64,000 nucleotides of DNA, taken from Persicirhabdus sediminis (GTDB lineage Bacteria > Verrucomicrobiota > Verrucomicrobiia > Verrucomicrobiales > Akkermansiaceae). Shown here in pieces: positions 52,001 through 61,104 of the stretch. The notes below the pieces were generated by a model. That model was given only the letters and a program-made list of their open reading frames with translations. It made no database searches and was not told the DNA's origin. The translations under genes and the position numbers were made by a program. The stretch covers positions 354,659 through 418,658 of the forward strand of contig NZ_JAENIM010000039.1 in NCBI RefSeq assembly GCF_016595495.1. The letters are read 5' to 3'. Within the stretch, counting starts at the first letter, position 1, and the number at the start of each line of letters is the position of its first letter.

Positions 52001-54833
52001 AGGTCAAGATTCAAAATGTAGCTATTGTGGTGGTGACGGTTACCTTGCTGATAATGTCTATCACTCTACCTGTGGTGGCTGTGGTGGCGGCGGCTGTAGC
52101 TCATGTGACGGTCGTGGTTTTAATGTCAACAGCGGTGTCGCACCTGCTGGTCACGCTGATCTTTACCAGATGAGCGTGGAGTACGGTACTGAGCGTGAGC
52201 AGCGCTTCAGACGTGCCTTTGTACAACGTCACAACAGAGACGCAAGCTGGGGTGGAGCACTGACTTCTCCTGTAGTTCTCTGTCGCGGAACAGAACACGT
52301 AGGTGTGGGTGATGAATATACTTTGTTTATCATGCGCATGCAGGGGCAGGATGGCGACATTTCTATCACAGCTAGTGATCTTCCTAATGGCGCTAGGTTA
52401 GTGAGCCAGAATGATGGTTTTAAGATTAAAGATTACTACGTGAAGTGGACACCTACTGCGAGTGATATTGGAAATCATACCTTCAAGATCAAAGCTTCTA
52501 GCTCACAATATTCTGGTACTGATACTCAGACGGTTACTCTTAAAGTTAGCCAGCTGGGACCAGAGCCAACATTAGATCCTATCGATGAGATTCAAACTGT
52601 TCGAATCGGTCAGTATCTGACAATGCCATTTTCTATCAACAGCGACTACCGCAAGAAAATGGAATTTGAAATGGTTGGTAATGTTGGCATGGCATTCCAG
52701 AATCACCGCAAGCGTGGTGGTATCTATTACATCAAACCTGATGAAAGTGATCTAGGTGTGCACAAACTAACATTTATTGCTAGGGATGAGCACGGTCGTG
52801 AGAACAAGCAGACAATGATGCTAGAAGTACTACCTAATAGTGCGCCTAAGATCAGCTTTGTGGAAATGGGCCAAGGACCTGGTGCCTTCAAAAACATCTT
52901 CCGCGGTAAAGCGGGGGAAGAGATCCGTATGCGCATCGCCATTTCAGACCCAGAAGGCGACGAAATCAAGATCTCTACGAGCCACGGTTACCCTGGTAAG
53001 ATTGAGAAAAAATCAGACGGGACTTATGAGTTTGTGATTACTGTCACAGATGACATGGCCGAGCACTTACGTGGACCTAACGTATTTACCGTTGTGGCCC
53101 AAGATCATTGGGGCGCAGAAGGTCATCTAGTAACTCTGGTTTACTTTGAACCACGTGGATCAAATGATAACAATCACCCATGGGCAGTTACCCCAAGCGT
53201 GCAATACGTGTACGGTGGCGAGAAAGTCTATCTTGATGGATCAGCATCTGATGATCCAGATGGCGATGCTATTTCATATCAGTGGGACCAAGTCAGCAAA
53301 TCAGGCGTGCCTAATGTGAGTTTGACTAGCAGAAAGCAAGTTGTGGCATCATTCACAGCGCCTAGTGTTAGCGAGCAAAAGATTCTGAAGTTCACTCTTC
53401 AGGTGACTGATAGCAAAGGGGCGACTGATTACAATGTGGCACGTGTTGTTGTGCTGCCAGGTGAGCGTCCTCGCATACCAGTGTCTCAGCTAGCAAATCT
53501 GAATACTTATTCTGATAGTCAGGCGAGTGATTACAAAATGGTTACTGGTGTGGCTGCAATGATCTACGAAGCCGAAGACGCTTGGTTAGATGGTGTGTCT
53601 GTTACTAAGTATTCTGGCGCAAGTGGTGGCGAAGTTGCCCAAATTGCGAATTGGGAAAGCGGATCCATTCTGTGGCACGTTCCAGCTGAAGAGGCCGGTA
53701 ACTATTCTGTGCGAGTTAATGTACAGAAGGCAAATGCCTCGGAGAATGCTAGCGGAAGAATTAAAATGATGGTCAATGGCAAGTTAGTTGGCACATTTAA
53801 TCCTTTCGATAAGCAGGGGCCATTTACTGAGATTGGTGCGAAAAACTACGGTGCTAGTATTGGAGCCATCTATACAATCGCAGCATCACAGGGGTCATCA
53901 TATATTCAACAAGCTCCATTAGTAGCTGGTGTGAATAAAATTGAGTTATTGGTAGAGAATACTAATAACAAGACCTGGGGAGTAGATAACATGATGGTAT
54001 ACTGCGCGCCAAGTAATGAGTACGAATCCGTTGTGATTGAAGATTCAGTGGGCGGTACACTTCCGCCACTAGCTGCTATCCCTGACGGTGCAGTGTACTT
54101 GAGCGATCTATCATGGAGCTCTAAGAATGGCGATATGTGGACTGATAAAGTCAACGGCGCTGCCTTAGTCTATGGTAAGCATACCTATAAAAAGGGACTA
54201 GGGTTTAGAGTCGACGCTGAGGTCAGCTACAAACTCAATGGCAACTATTCCTTGTTCTCAGCTGATACATTTGTGCCTGCTGCAGGAAATAGAACCATCT
54301 ACTTTGAGTTCTATGCGGATAATAAGAAGGTCTTCAGCTCGGTGCAATCACCTAGCCAGAACCCAACAAACTGCCTGCTTGATGTGAGTGGTGTGACTAC
54401 ACTTAAAATCGTTTGCTACTTAAAGAGTGGAACGAAGCCATCAGGATATGCCGTTGTGGGCGATGCCTTCTTGCTGAAGCCTAGCGACTATCATGATTGG
54501 TTTATCAGTCAAGGTGGTATTGAGAACCTTCCAGCAGCCTTGAGGTTTGCCTATAAACAAGCTAACATTACCTACAAGCGTTATGCCTTCGGCGACCGCA
54601 ACAGTAAGATCAAGGGGAATGGTAAAGGTCAGTTGGAGTTCGAATACGATTACCGTCCAGGTCTAGACTATCAGATGGAAATTTCCTCTGATTTGAATCA
54701 CTGGATGCCTTGGGAGCCTGATTCAGGTTCGGTTACCGAGATTGGCGGTAATGGCGATTACAAGACTCGTAAGCTACTCTTTAGTAGTGAAGAGAATGAA
54801 AAGCTATTCTTGCGTGTTAGCACGGAAGACTAG
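49014..54833 (+). CDS. Giant secreted multidomain protein 1: heme c, zinc-knot and carbohydrate-binding domains
   Basis: 1939 aa, unknown function, exported (signal to about residue 24). Order: beta-rich segment 25-105; discoidin/F5-8C-like domain about 110-262; low-complexity beta-helix-like repeats about 370-500; cytochrome-like domain with a single heme motif C-A-L-C-H (618-622); an unrecognised Trp-rich region about 690-985; a knot of four CxxC pairs (992 to about 1031) resembling the DnaJ zinc finger; three Ig/cadherin-like domains (about 1105-1385); a PKD domain about 1387-1485; a CBM6-like domain about 1500-1665; an NPCBM-like domain about 1680-1825; and a C-terminal beta domain. Roughly two-thirds identical by eye to the next gene. 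A strong terminator follows. A role in polysaccharide binding plus redox is inference. Confidence 0.85.
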   Translation: MNLPRGVMRQALPILLTLCSANAQSLVLNNTNKTYTEKQSFGSNAAYSSFELKNRATADISNTLSLQDGQLSLNNSTLSLIALDVADGNIELTNGSVLRIYPSEYSDSDIGKDVALHKSVTDTTSRAANKGFQMVTGNLYNQWKSLANTDKYPAYARIDLGKDYMVNRWRVSHHGAKSSNETDQNTKGYRLQYSTQSNPGINTDSHWKNLDVLTDNAASITDRLFEPTKTRYLRMVVDVPTQNNKSGEELKVQLLEVYSSYPNGYPDWYSSSDRVKFSGTFTADSSSKLELIYPKNSTLPKFVRPFCTEQEAAKTNVYIGRESDSNLTKMEYAYRRWIIPGQFSDLYDPQGGTDYVISDNTSSSDELWTQNGNNSVKYTGGTHVVDTVINIGGSNGDSSNHLVLNGANLTVSGQEVSLGGSAGQNTITVENDSTLDGGHYVWVGNNSSGNQISVNNSTLKASKVLVGDGNTLSLTNGSKLILDAYSETMDSSLGHSWANNSAYLDIRGDFKIESGSAIYLSYPSEDALPLAVNLLHYESTSAAYDLLQQTPVYAFCAQTGKQVTLEYNKGFWVQPGMLPANFELPFKETGKTEVSYMAEDAFSPERVEEGRKIYQEMCALCHVDSGKDMPMFGAAFGDVRVVSSTKKFAGALGDPEAGEKVYEFLRYNHPGPFQEFGDAFLQPGPLALKPGSLNPVLNTNHDFFTAWTGYTYPTIEDVHFDLNDYNRTQMLTNKKRLSWMEWMPHSVPPAISDDAVKAHIASNGTSPSSLHGAAELNRWFWRDRYGYEEVKSAVKQDGWSYDGIVMAQYAQGSWIAMQSYEHHLPDWVDGKWSKPGNWQFELDSAVNVEIHQHGVRNKHNDVEGNSRRKEWFARMKHGWWDFSSGIAPNRDPSKGTAYGPWGCWLGTYGQSMKFFHSMTLKYFTYNKAVAEYANKGTKSRDNRDLHAYEPKYNEDNWRVSYHQHAPFIEHANYLDWKYYLGQGGGSSGGYDCMACEGQDSKCSYCGGDGYLADNVYHSTCGGCGGGGCSSCDGRGFNVNSGVAPAGHADLYQMSVEYGTEREQRFRRAFVQRHNRDASWGGALTSPVVLCRGTEHVGVGDEYTLFIMRMQGQDGDISITASDLPNGARLVSQNDGFKIKDYYVKWTPTASDIGNHTFKIKASSSQYSGTDTQTVTLKVSQLGPEPTLDPIDEIQTVRIGQYLTMPFSINSDYRKKMEFEMVGNVGMAFQNHRKRGGIYYIKPDESDLGVHKLTFIARDEHGRENKQTMMLEVLPNSAPKISFVEMGQGPGAFKNIFRGKAGEEIRMRIAISDPEGDEIKISTSHGYPGKIEKKSDGTYEFVITVTDDMAEHLRGPNVFTVVAQDHWGAEGHLVTLVYFEPRGSNDNNHPWAVTPSVQYVYGGEKVYLDGSASDDPDGDAISYQWDQVSKSGVPNVSLTSRKQVVASFTAPSVSEQKILKFTLQVTDSKGATDYNVARVVVLPGERPRIPVSQLANLNTYSDSQASDYKMVTGVAAMIYEAEDAWLDGVSVTKYSGASGGEVAQIANWESGSILWHVPAEEAGNYSVRVNVQKANASENASGRIKMMVNGKLVGTFNPFDKQGPFTEIGAKNYGASIGAIYTIAASQGSSYIQQAPLVAGVNKIELLVENTNNKTWGVDNMMVYCAPSNEYESVVIEDSVGGTLPPLAAIPDGAVYLSDLSWSSKNGDMWTDKVNGAALVYGKHTYKKGLGFRVDAEVSYKLNGNYSLFSADTFVPAAGNRTIYFEFYADNKKVFSSVQSPSQNPTNCLLDVSGVTTLKIVCYLKSGTKPSGYAVVGDAFLLKPSDYHDWFISQGGIENLPAALRFAYKQANITYKRYAFGDRNSKIKGNGKGQLEFEYDYRPGLDYQMEISSDLNHWMPWEPDSGSVTEIGGNGDYKTRKLLFSSEENEKLFLRVSTED

Positions 54834-54869
54834 TTAGACCACGTCAGATAGACGTTTCCAGTATATTCA

Positions 54870-54906
54870 GGCAAGGTTGATCTAGCGATTGACCTTGCCT
54901 TTTTTT
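54870..54906 (+). terminator. Terminator of giant protein 1
   Basis: GGCAAGGT/ACCTTGCC stem with a central 14-base region, then seven T. The same arms recur after the paralogue. Confidence 0.9.
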
Positions 54907-55143
54907 AGCTCCGCGATTTTTCCGCTAAGTCTGCAAATCCCCCTTTTAGTGTAACGTTTTAGTATTGTCGTTACTCGTTTACTGAGAATGAGTTAATGGG
55001 GGGTTATTGGGCCGCTCTCTAAACAAATGTTCGGCTAGATTTATCTAGTGTCAAAACTTGTTTTACTTTTGACAAGGCGTGTCTAGCTAGGCGTTATAGA
55101 TGTATAAAATACCCCATTCCCTAGCAAATAACACAACACTAAC
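54907..55143 (+). promoter_or_regulatory. Promoter region between the two giant genes
   Basis: Contains AACAAATGTTC at 55022-55032 and TTGACA at 55069-55074, which match the elements upstream of gene 1 with the same spacing. A TTATAG at 55094-55099 is a weak -10 candidate. So each paralogue is its own transcription unit. Confidence 0.5.
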
Positions 55144-58100
55144 ATGAAAATATCAAGGGGAGCATGGAGGCAGATACTGCCCGTATTGCTAACAATGTCT
55201 GCGGCTCAGGCCAAGGATCTCGTTGTTGATAACGAGGAAAAAAATTATACTAAGCAAATCAGCTTGGGGACAGGAGGGGATTACGGTTCTCTTGAGCTAA
55301 AGGGCGAGGCATCGGTGACTATCGATAATTCACTTTATATAAGCGAAGGTGGTCAGTTGAGCCTGAACCAAGCCAGTTTATCATTGATCGCTCTGGAGGC
55401 GACTGGTGGTAATGTGCAGCTAGAAAATGGTTCGGTTCTTAGATTATACCCGTCTTCATATGAAGAGTACGCTGGTGTGGATGTTGCGTTTGGTAAAGAA
55501 GCTACCTGCAAGACGACTCGGAATAGTAATCTAGCACCGAACATGCTAGACGGGGAGATCAGTTCTCGCTGGAGAAGTCGAGCCATTGAGGATCCATTTC
55601 CAGCACATGCAATGATCGATCTCGGGGATGAGTATGCGGTTAACCGCTGGAGGGTAGCTCATCGTGGTGCTAACGAGTCTAATCAAACCTCAAATAATAC
55701 CAAAGCATTCCGTCTGCAATACTCTACGCAAGAGACTCCTGATAGAGATACTGACGAGCATTGGATCAACTTGGATGTGGTGACAGACAATTCTGAGAAT
55801 TGGACGGATCGCCGTTTTGAACCAACTCTAGCTAGATTTTTACGTCTAGCAGTTGATGAGCCAAGCCAAGCATGGGATCCGGAGACTGATGAACTCTACA
55901 TCCAGCTCTTAGAAGTATATGGTGGCTATCCATCTGGTAACCCAGAGTGGTATTCACTGGCTGATAGGATGCACTTCACGGGTTCATTCTCCATGGACGA
56001 GAGTTCTCGTATTGAGATCATTTACCCTGACGGCAGTCAGCTTCCAGCTACAGTTACACCGTATTTTTCAGCAGAAATCGCTGAGACAGCAAATGTCTAT
56101 ATTGGTTATGAATCTGACGAAGAGCTCACCAAGATGGAATTTGCCTACCGCCGTTGGATTGTTCCTGGTGCTTACACAGACCTTTACGACCCACAAGGTG
56201 ATCTTTCTTATGAAATAAATGACGAATCTAGTTTCTCCAATGAGTTATGGACACTGAATGGTAATAACTCTGTTAGCTATTTGGGAGGTTCGCACGAAGT
56301 CGGTAGTATTGTCAATATTGGTGGCGGTGCTGGTGATGATAACAACCAGTTAGTTCTGGATGGTGCTGAGCTCGATGTCTTGGAGGATGAAGTGTCTGTG
56401 GGTGATGGTGCTGGCAGCAACAGCCTCAACCTCATCAACGGTTCTACGCTTGATAGCGGTCACTATCTGTGGATAGGCAAAGAGGCTGCGGGCAATGTAG
56501 CTAACATTGATAACTCTACTTTGAAAGCAGCTAAGGTCCTCGTTGGTGATGGCAATAGCCTTAATTTGACTAACGGCGGTCGACTAGATCTAGACGCCTA
56601 TGCGGATAGAATGGATTCCCAGCTAGGTAACGAGTGGGCTAACCATTCTGCCTACCTTGACGTGCGCGGTGAAATTAACATTGATTCTAGCTCAGCTATC
56701 TATCTGCGTTACCCATCCGAAGACGCATTGCCACTAGCGGTAAACCTGCTGCATTATGAATCTTCGTCGCAAGCTTACGAGCAGCTACAACTCGCTGACG
56801 TTTATGCTTATGATGTCGTTACAGGAACTAAAGTATTGCTAAAATATAACAAAGGTTTCTGGGTTCAACCTGGTATTTTGCCAGATAATTTTGAGCTGCC
56901 ATTTAAAGAGACAGGTAAAACTGAGGTTTCCTACATGGCGGAAGACGCCTTCTCACCAGAGCGTGTCGAAGAGGGACGTAAGATTTATGTAGAAATGTGT
57001 GCGACTTGCCACGTTGAAAGCGGCAAAGACATGCCGATGTTTGGTGCGGATTTTGGTGCAGCCCGTGTGGTTTCTAGTACGAAGAAATTTGCTGGAGCGC
57101 TAGGCGACCCAGAAGCAGGTGAGAAAGTATATGAATTCCTGCGCTACAACCACCCTGGACCATTCCAAGACTTTGCTGACGCCTTTTTGCAGCCTGGTCC
57201 ATTAGCTTTGAAGCCGGGTATTCTCAATCCAGTGCTCAATGAAAATGACGATTTTTATGCAGGTTGGACAGGGTATCTTTACCCAACCATTGAAGATGTT
57301 CACTTTAATCTGAACAAGTATGACCGCACGCAGATGCTCTCTAGCAAGAAGCGGTTCTCGTGGATGGAGTGGATGCCTCACTCAGTGCCTCCAGCGATCT
57401 CAGACGATGCTGTTAAGGCTCATATTGCGGAAAATGGAACTTCACCTGCTAGTTTGTGGGGCGCGGTTGAGCTCAACCGTTGGTTCTGGCGTAACCGTTA
57501 TGGTTATGAATACGTAAACAAAAATGTAGCTGCAGACGGTTGGAGTTATGATGGCATTGTCATGGCTCAGTACGCACAAGGATCATGGCTCGCCATGCAA
57601 TCCTACGAGCATCATTTACCAGATTGGGTAGATGGAAAATGGGACAAACCAGGTAGCTGGCATTTCGAGTTAGACTCAGCTGTTAATAGGGAGATCCACC
57701 AACATGGCGTTCGTATTGGGCATACTGATGTCGAAAATAACAGCCGCCGCAAGGCATGGTTCAATAGGATGAAACACGGTTGGTGGGACTTCTGTAGCGG
57801 TATCGCACCTACTCGTGATCCGGCACTAGGGCCTAAATATGGACCTTGGGGGTGTTGGCTAATGACTTATAGTAAACCAATGTCCATGTTCCATGGGATG
57901 ACCATTAGATATTTCACCTATCACAAGTCGATGGCCGATTTTGAAAGCAAGGGCACAAAAAATCGTGACGGTAGAGATAACCAGGTTTACGAGAGAAATG
58001 GCGGTTATGGTCAGGCTGGTTATAATGAGACTGGCTTTAGACAGCACGCGGCATTCATATTGCATGCTACTTATCTCGACTGGAAATATTTCTTAGGCAA

Positions 58101-60984
58101 GGATACTGACGGGGTAAGCAATATTGATTGTTTGGCCTGTGGTGGTGAGAGCTCAAATTGTTCTGTATGTGGTGGCGATGGTATCTTGCCAGATGGTATC
58201 TATCATACCGTGTGTTCCACATGTAGCGGTGAAGGCTGTGACTCGTGTAATTATAAGGGTTATTTCAGTGGTGAAGGTGATGCACCAGCGTCGTACTCAG
58301 AGCTTCACGGGCTCTGGGCGGACTATGGTTCTGCGCGAGAAGAGCGCTATATGCGAGCTTTTGTACAACGTTACAACCGCATGCCTAAATGGGGTGGTGA
58401 ACTTGATTCCCCAGTGGTTTTGTGCAGCGGTACTGAGCACGTAGCTGTGGGTGAGGAATACACATTGTTCATCTCACGCATGCAGGGACTTGATGGCGAT
58501 ATATCTATCTCTGCTAACAATCTTCCTGATGGCGCAGTGTTAGTAGTCGAGCCAGATGGATTTGGCATCAATGATTATTATGTAAAGTGGACACCACAAT
58601 CGAGTGATATTGGCAATCATACTTTCAAAATCAAAGCTTCTAGCTCTGAGTATTCAAGCAATGATACCCAGTCGATTTCACTTCAAGTAAGTCAGTTAGG
58701 TCCAGAGCCAATCATGGATCCTATCACGGAAACGGTGACTCTTCGCCTAGGTCAGTATCTGACATTGCCATTCACTATCAATCGCAACTACCGCAAGGAG
58801 ATGGAGTTTGAGATGATTGGGTCGGCTGGCATGGCATTCCAAAACCATCGCAAGCGTGGCGGTATTTATTACATCAAACCTGATGCTTCAGACCTTGGTG
58901 TGCATAAACTAACTTTCATCGCTAGAGATGAACACGGTCGCGAAAATCAGCAAACCATGGTGTTGGAAGTGCTGCCAAATAGTGCTCCTAGCATGAGCCT
59001 TGTTGAAATGGGAGAAGGTCCTGGTCATTATAAAAACATCTTCCGTGGCAGAGCTGGTGAGGAAATCCGCATGCACATTGCGGTCTCCGACCCTGAAGGC
59101 AACAAAGTGAGAATCTCAACCAGTCACGGTTATCCTGGCACGATTGAGGAGCGCGAAGACGGTACTTATGATTTTGTGATCCCTGTCACAGATGACTTAG
59201 CTGAGCATTTGCCTGGTCCTAACGTGTTTACTATCGCTGCTCAAGACGACTGGGGGGCAGAATCCCATCTGGTGACTTTGGTTTACTTTGAACCTAGAGA
59301 TTCTAACTTAAATCACCATCCATGGGCGGTAACTCCGAGCGTGCAATACGTTTATGAAGGGGAGAAAGTCTATCTTGATGGTAGCGCTTCAGATGACCCT
59401 GATGGTGATGAAATTACCTATCAGTGGAGTAAATGGTACATTGGTAACTCTGCGGCTGATATTTCTCTGAAGCAGAAAGGTAAGGCCGTCGCGAACTTTG
59501 TAGCACCAGCTGCTAGTGAGCCAAGAATTCAAAAGTTCCATCTTCAGGTTACTGATAGTCATGGGGCTAGTGATTATAATGTCGCTCGTGTGGTGATTTT
59601 GCCGGGTGAACGTCCAACAGATGAAGAATCACAGCTGGTCAATTACAGTGCCAATGCAGCTGAGCAGTCTAGCAGTTACAAAATGATTACTGGCGTGGCT
59701 GGCATGATTTACGAAGCTGAAGATGCTATGTTGGATGGCATTCCTTATGCCACTTATGACCACAGCAATGCGGTCGTGGCTGAAGTTAGTAAAAATACAA
59801 GCGGCTCACTCATCTGGCACGTTACAGCTGCCGAACAAGGGAACTATGTGGTTAGGGTGAATACACTTGCTGCTAACTTATCTAATAGCCCTAGTGGCAC
59901 GGTGCAGCTGTTGGTTAATGGTGAGTTTGTAGATAGCTATGACATCTCCCTGCAACAGGGGCCGTACACTGCTGTTGGCACGAAAAACTATGGCCATAGT
60001 ATTGGTACCATTTACACCATTGATGCCCAACAAGGCATCGAGCATATCTTAGTTGCACCACTTACTGGTGGGGTTAACAAAGTTGAGCTCCTCATTGAGA
60101 ATACCGGCGGCTCAGCATGGGGCGTTGATAATATGATGGTCTATTGCTCGCCTAACTGTGAGGAGGAAACTGTCGTGGTGGAAAATTCAGAGATTGGCTG
60201 TGCACCTGCGCTGGCCTGCATCCCTGATGGCGCCATCTATCTCAGTGATCTCGAGTGGGATACGAAGTCAGGTAATATCTGGCTCGATACTCTCGATGGA
60301 GCGCCGCTAGCTTACGGTAGTCATACCTACGAAAAAGGATTAGGCATTAAAGCTGATACCTCAGTCAGCTATCAGCTAGCGGGTGAATACGCCAGTTTCA
60401 ATGCGGATACTTTTGTGCCGGCTGAAGGAAATCGAACCATCTATTATGAAATCCGGGCGGATGGTGAGTTGGTCTTCAGTTCGGCGCAAGCACCATTGGC
60501 TATGCCTAGTCATTGTAGCCTAGATGTTAGCGGTGTGAATACGCTGAGCTTCGAGTTCTATAGAACAGATGGGAATACGAACAATGCCTACGCAGTACTT
60601 GGTGATGCCTACTTCCTCAAGCAAGGCCAGTATGCAGAGTGGATTGCCAGCCAAGGTGGTTGTGCTGATGCTCCTGCAGCATGGAGGTTCGACTACAATC
60701 AGCCAAACTTGACCTTCCAGCGTTTTGCCTTTGGTGATGTTAGCGCCAGAATGAAAAACAAAGGTCCTGGTACAGTTGAGTACCAGTATGACTTCCGACC
60801 AGGCGTTGAATACAAGACAGAGATTTCGTCTGACTTGTCTAACTGGGTAACTTGGGAGCTAGCAGAAGATGAAGCCTTCGAAGAGGAGGATGCTTATGAC
60901 GGCTACAAAACCCGCAAATTACTCATGAGCTGCGGCGAAGAAGATAATAAAAAACTCTTCATCCGCGTGAGCGCAGAGCAGTAG
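55144..60984 (+). CDS. Giant secreted multidomain protein 2, paralogue of the preceding gene
   Basis: 1946 aa with the same domain order. Signal peptide ends L-L-T-M-S-A-A-Q-A. The discoidin-like domain is at about 110-262 and the heme motif C-A-T-C-H at residues 619-623. The cysteine knot near residue 1000 keeps eight cysteines (C-L-A-C, C-S-V-C, C-S-T-C, C-D-S-C). Ig-like, PKD, CBM6-like and NPCBM-like domains follow, then a C-terminal beta domain ending F-I-R-V-S-A-E-Q. The central region from the heme to the knot is the most conserved part between the two, suggesting it is the functional core. The N- and C-terminal sugar-binding parts are more divergent, as expected if the two bind different surfaces. 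Function unknown. Confidence 0.85.
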   Translation: MKISRGAWRQILPVLLTMSAAQAKDLVVDNEEKNYTKQISLGTGGDYGSLELKGEASVTIDNSLYISEGGQLSLNQASLSLIALEATGGNVQLENGSVLRLYPSSYEEYAGVDVAFGKEATCKTTRNSNLAPNMLDGEISSRWRSRAIEDPFPAHAMIDLGDEYAVNRWRVAHRGANESNQTSNNTKAFRLQYSTQETPDRDTDEHWINLDVVTDNSENWTDRRFEPTLARFLRLAVDEPSQAWDPETDELYIQLLEVYGGYPSGNPEWYSLADRMHFTGSFSMDESSRIEIIYPDGSQLPATVTPYFSAEIAETANVYIGYESDEELTKMEFAYRRWIVPGAYTDLYDPQGDLSYEINDESSFSNELWTLNGNNSVSYLGGSHEVGSIVNIGGGAGDDNNQLVLDGAELDVLEDEVSVGDGAGSNSLNLINGSTLDSGHYLWIGKEAAGNVANIDNSTLKAAKVLVGDGNSLNLTNGGRLDLDAYADRMDSQLGNEWANHSAYLDVRGEINIDSSSAIYLRYPSEDALPLAVNLLHYESSSQAYEQLQLADVYAYDVVTGTKVLLKYNKGFWVQPGILPDNFELPFKETGKTEVSYMAEDAFSPERVEEGRKIYVEMCATCHVESGKDMPMFGADFGAARVVSSTKKFAGALGDPEAGEKVYEFLRYNHPGPFQDFADAFLQPGPLALKPGILNPVLNENDDFYAGWTGYLYPTIEDVHFNLNKYDRTQMLSSKKRFSWMEWMPHSVPPAISDDAVKAHIAENGTSPASLWGAVELNRWFWRNRYGYEYVNKNVAADGWSYDGIVMAQYAQGSWLAMQSYEHHLPDWVDGKWDKPGSWHFELDSAVNREIHQHGVRIGHTDVENNSRRKAWFNRMKHGWWDFCSGIAPTRDPALGPKYGPWGCWLMTYSKPMSMFHGMTIRYFTYHKSMADFESKGTKNRDGRDNQVYERNGGYGQAGYNETGFRQHAAFILHATYLDWKYFLGKDTDGVSNIDCLACGGESSNCSVCGGDGILPDGIYHTVCSTCSGEGCDSCNYKGYFSGEGDAPASYSELHGLWADYGSAREERYMRAFVQRYNRMPKWGGELDSPVVLCSGTEHVAVGEEYTLFISRMQGLDGDISISANNLPDGAVLVVEPDGFGINDYYVKWTPQSSDIGNHTFKIKASSSEYSSNDTQSISLQVSQLGPEPIMDPITETVTLRLGQYLTLPFTINRNYRKEMEFEMIGSAGMAFQNHRKRGGIYYIKPDASDLGVHKLTFIARDEHGRENQQTMVLEVLPNSAPSMSLVEMGEGPGHYKNIFRGRAGEEIRMHIAVSDPEGNKVRISTSHGYPGTIEEREDGTYDFVIPVTDDLAEHLPGPNVFTIAAQDDWGAESHLVTLVYFEPRDSNLNHHPWAVTPSVQYVYEGEKVYLDGSASDDPDGDEITYQWSKWYIGNSAADISLKQKGKAVANFVAPAASEPRIQKFHLQVTDSHGASDYNVARVVILPGERPTDEESQLVNYSANAAEQSSSYKMITGVAGMIYEAEDAMLDGIPYATYDHSNAVVAEVSKNTSGSLIWHVTAAEQGNYVVRVNTLAANLSNSPSGTVQLLVNGEFVDSYDISLQQGPYTAVGTKNYGHSIGTIYTIDAQQGIEHILVAPLTGGVNKVELLIENTGGSAWGVDNMMVYCSPNCEEETVVVENSEIGCAPALACIPDGAIYLSDLEWDTKSGNIWLDTLDGAPLAYGSHTYEKGLGIKADTSVSYQLAGEYASFNADTFVPAEGNRTIYYEIRADGELVFSSAQAPLAMPSHCSLDVSGVNTLSFEFYRTDGNTNNAYAVLGDAYFLKQGQYAEWIASQGGCADAPAAWRFDYNQPNLTFQRFAFGDVSARMKNKGPGTVEYQYDFRPGVEYKTEISSDLSNWVTWELAEDEAFEEEDAYDGYKTRKLLMSCGEEDNKKLFIRVSAEQ

Positions 60985-61020
60985 TTACATAGCGACGGCT
61001 AAGCGTTCTCATCAAACACA

Positions 61021-61056
61021 GGCAAGGTTGATAGATCAGTCAACCTTGCCTTTTTT
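61021..61056 (+). terminator. Terminator of giant protein 2
   Basis: Perfect 11-bp stem GGCAAGGTTGA/TCAACCTTGCC (61021-61031, 61040-61050), six T. Related to the terminator at 54870, so the transcription unit was duplicated with its terminator. Confidence 0.92.
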
Positions 61057-61104
61057 GTTTCCATCTAGTAATTGTGAATAGGCTTTGCTGATGGAGCCGA
61101 TTGA

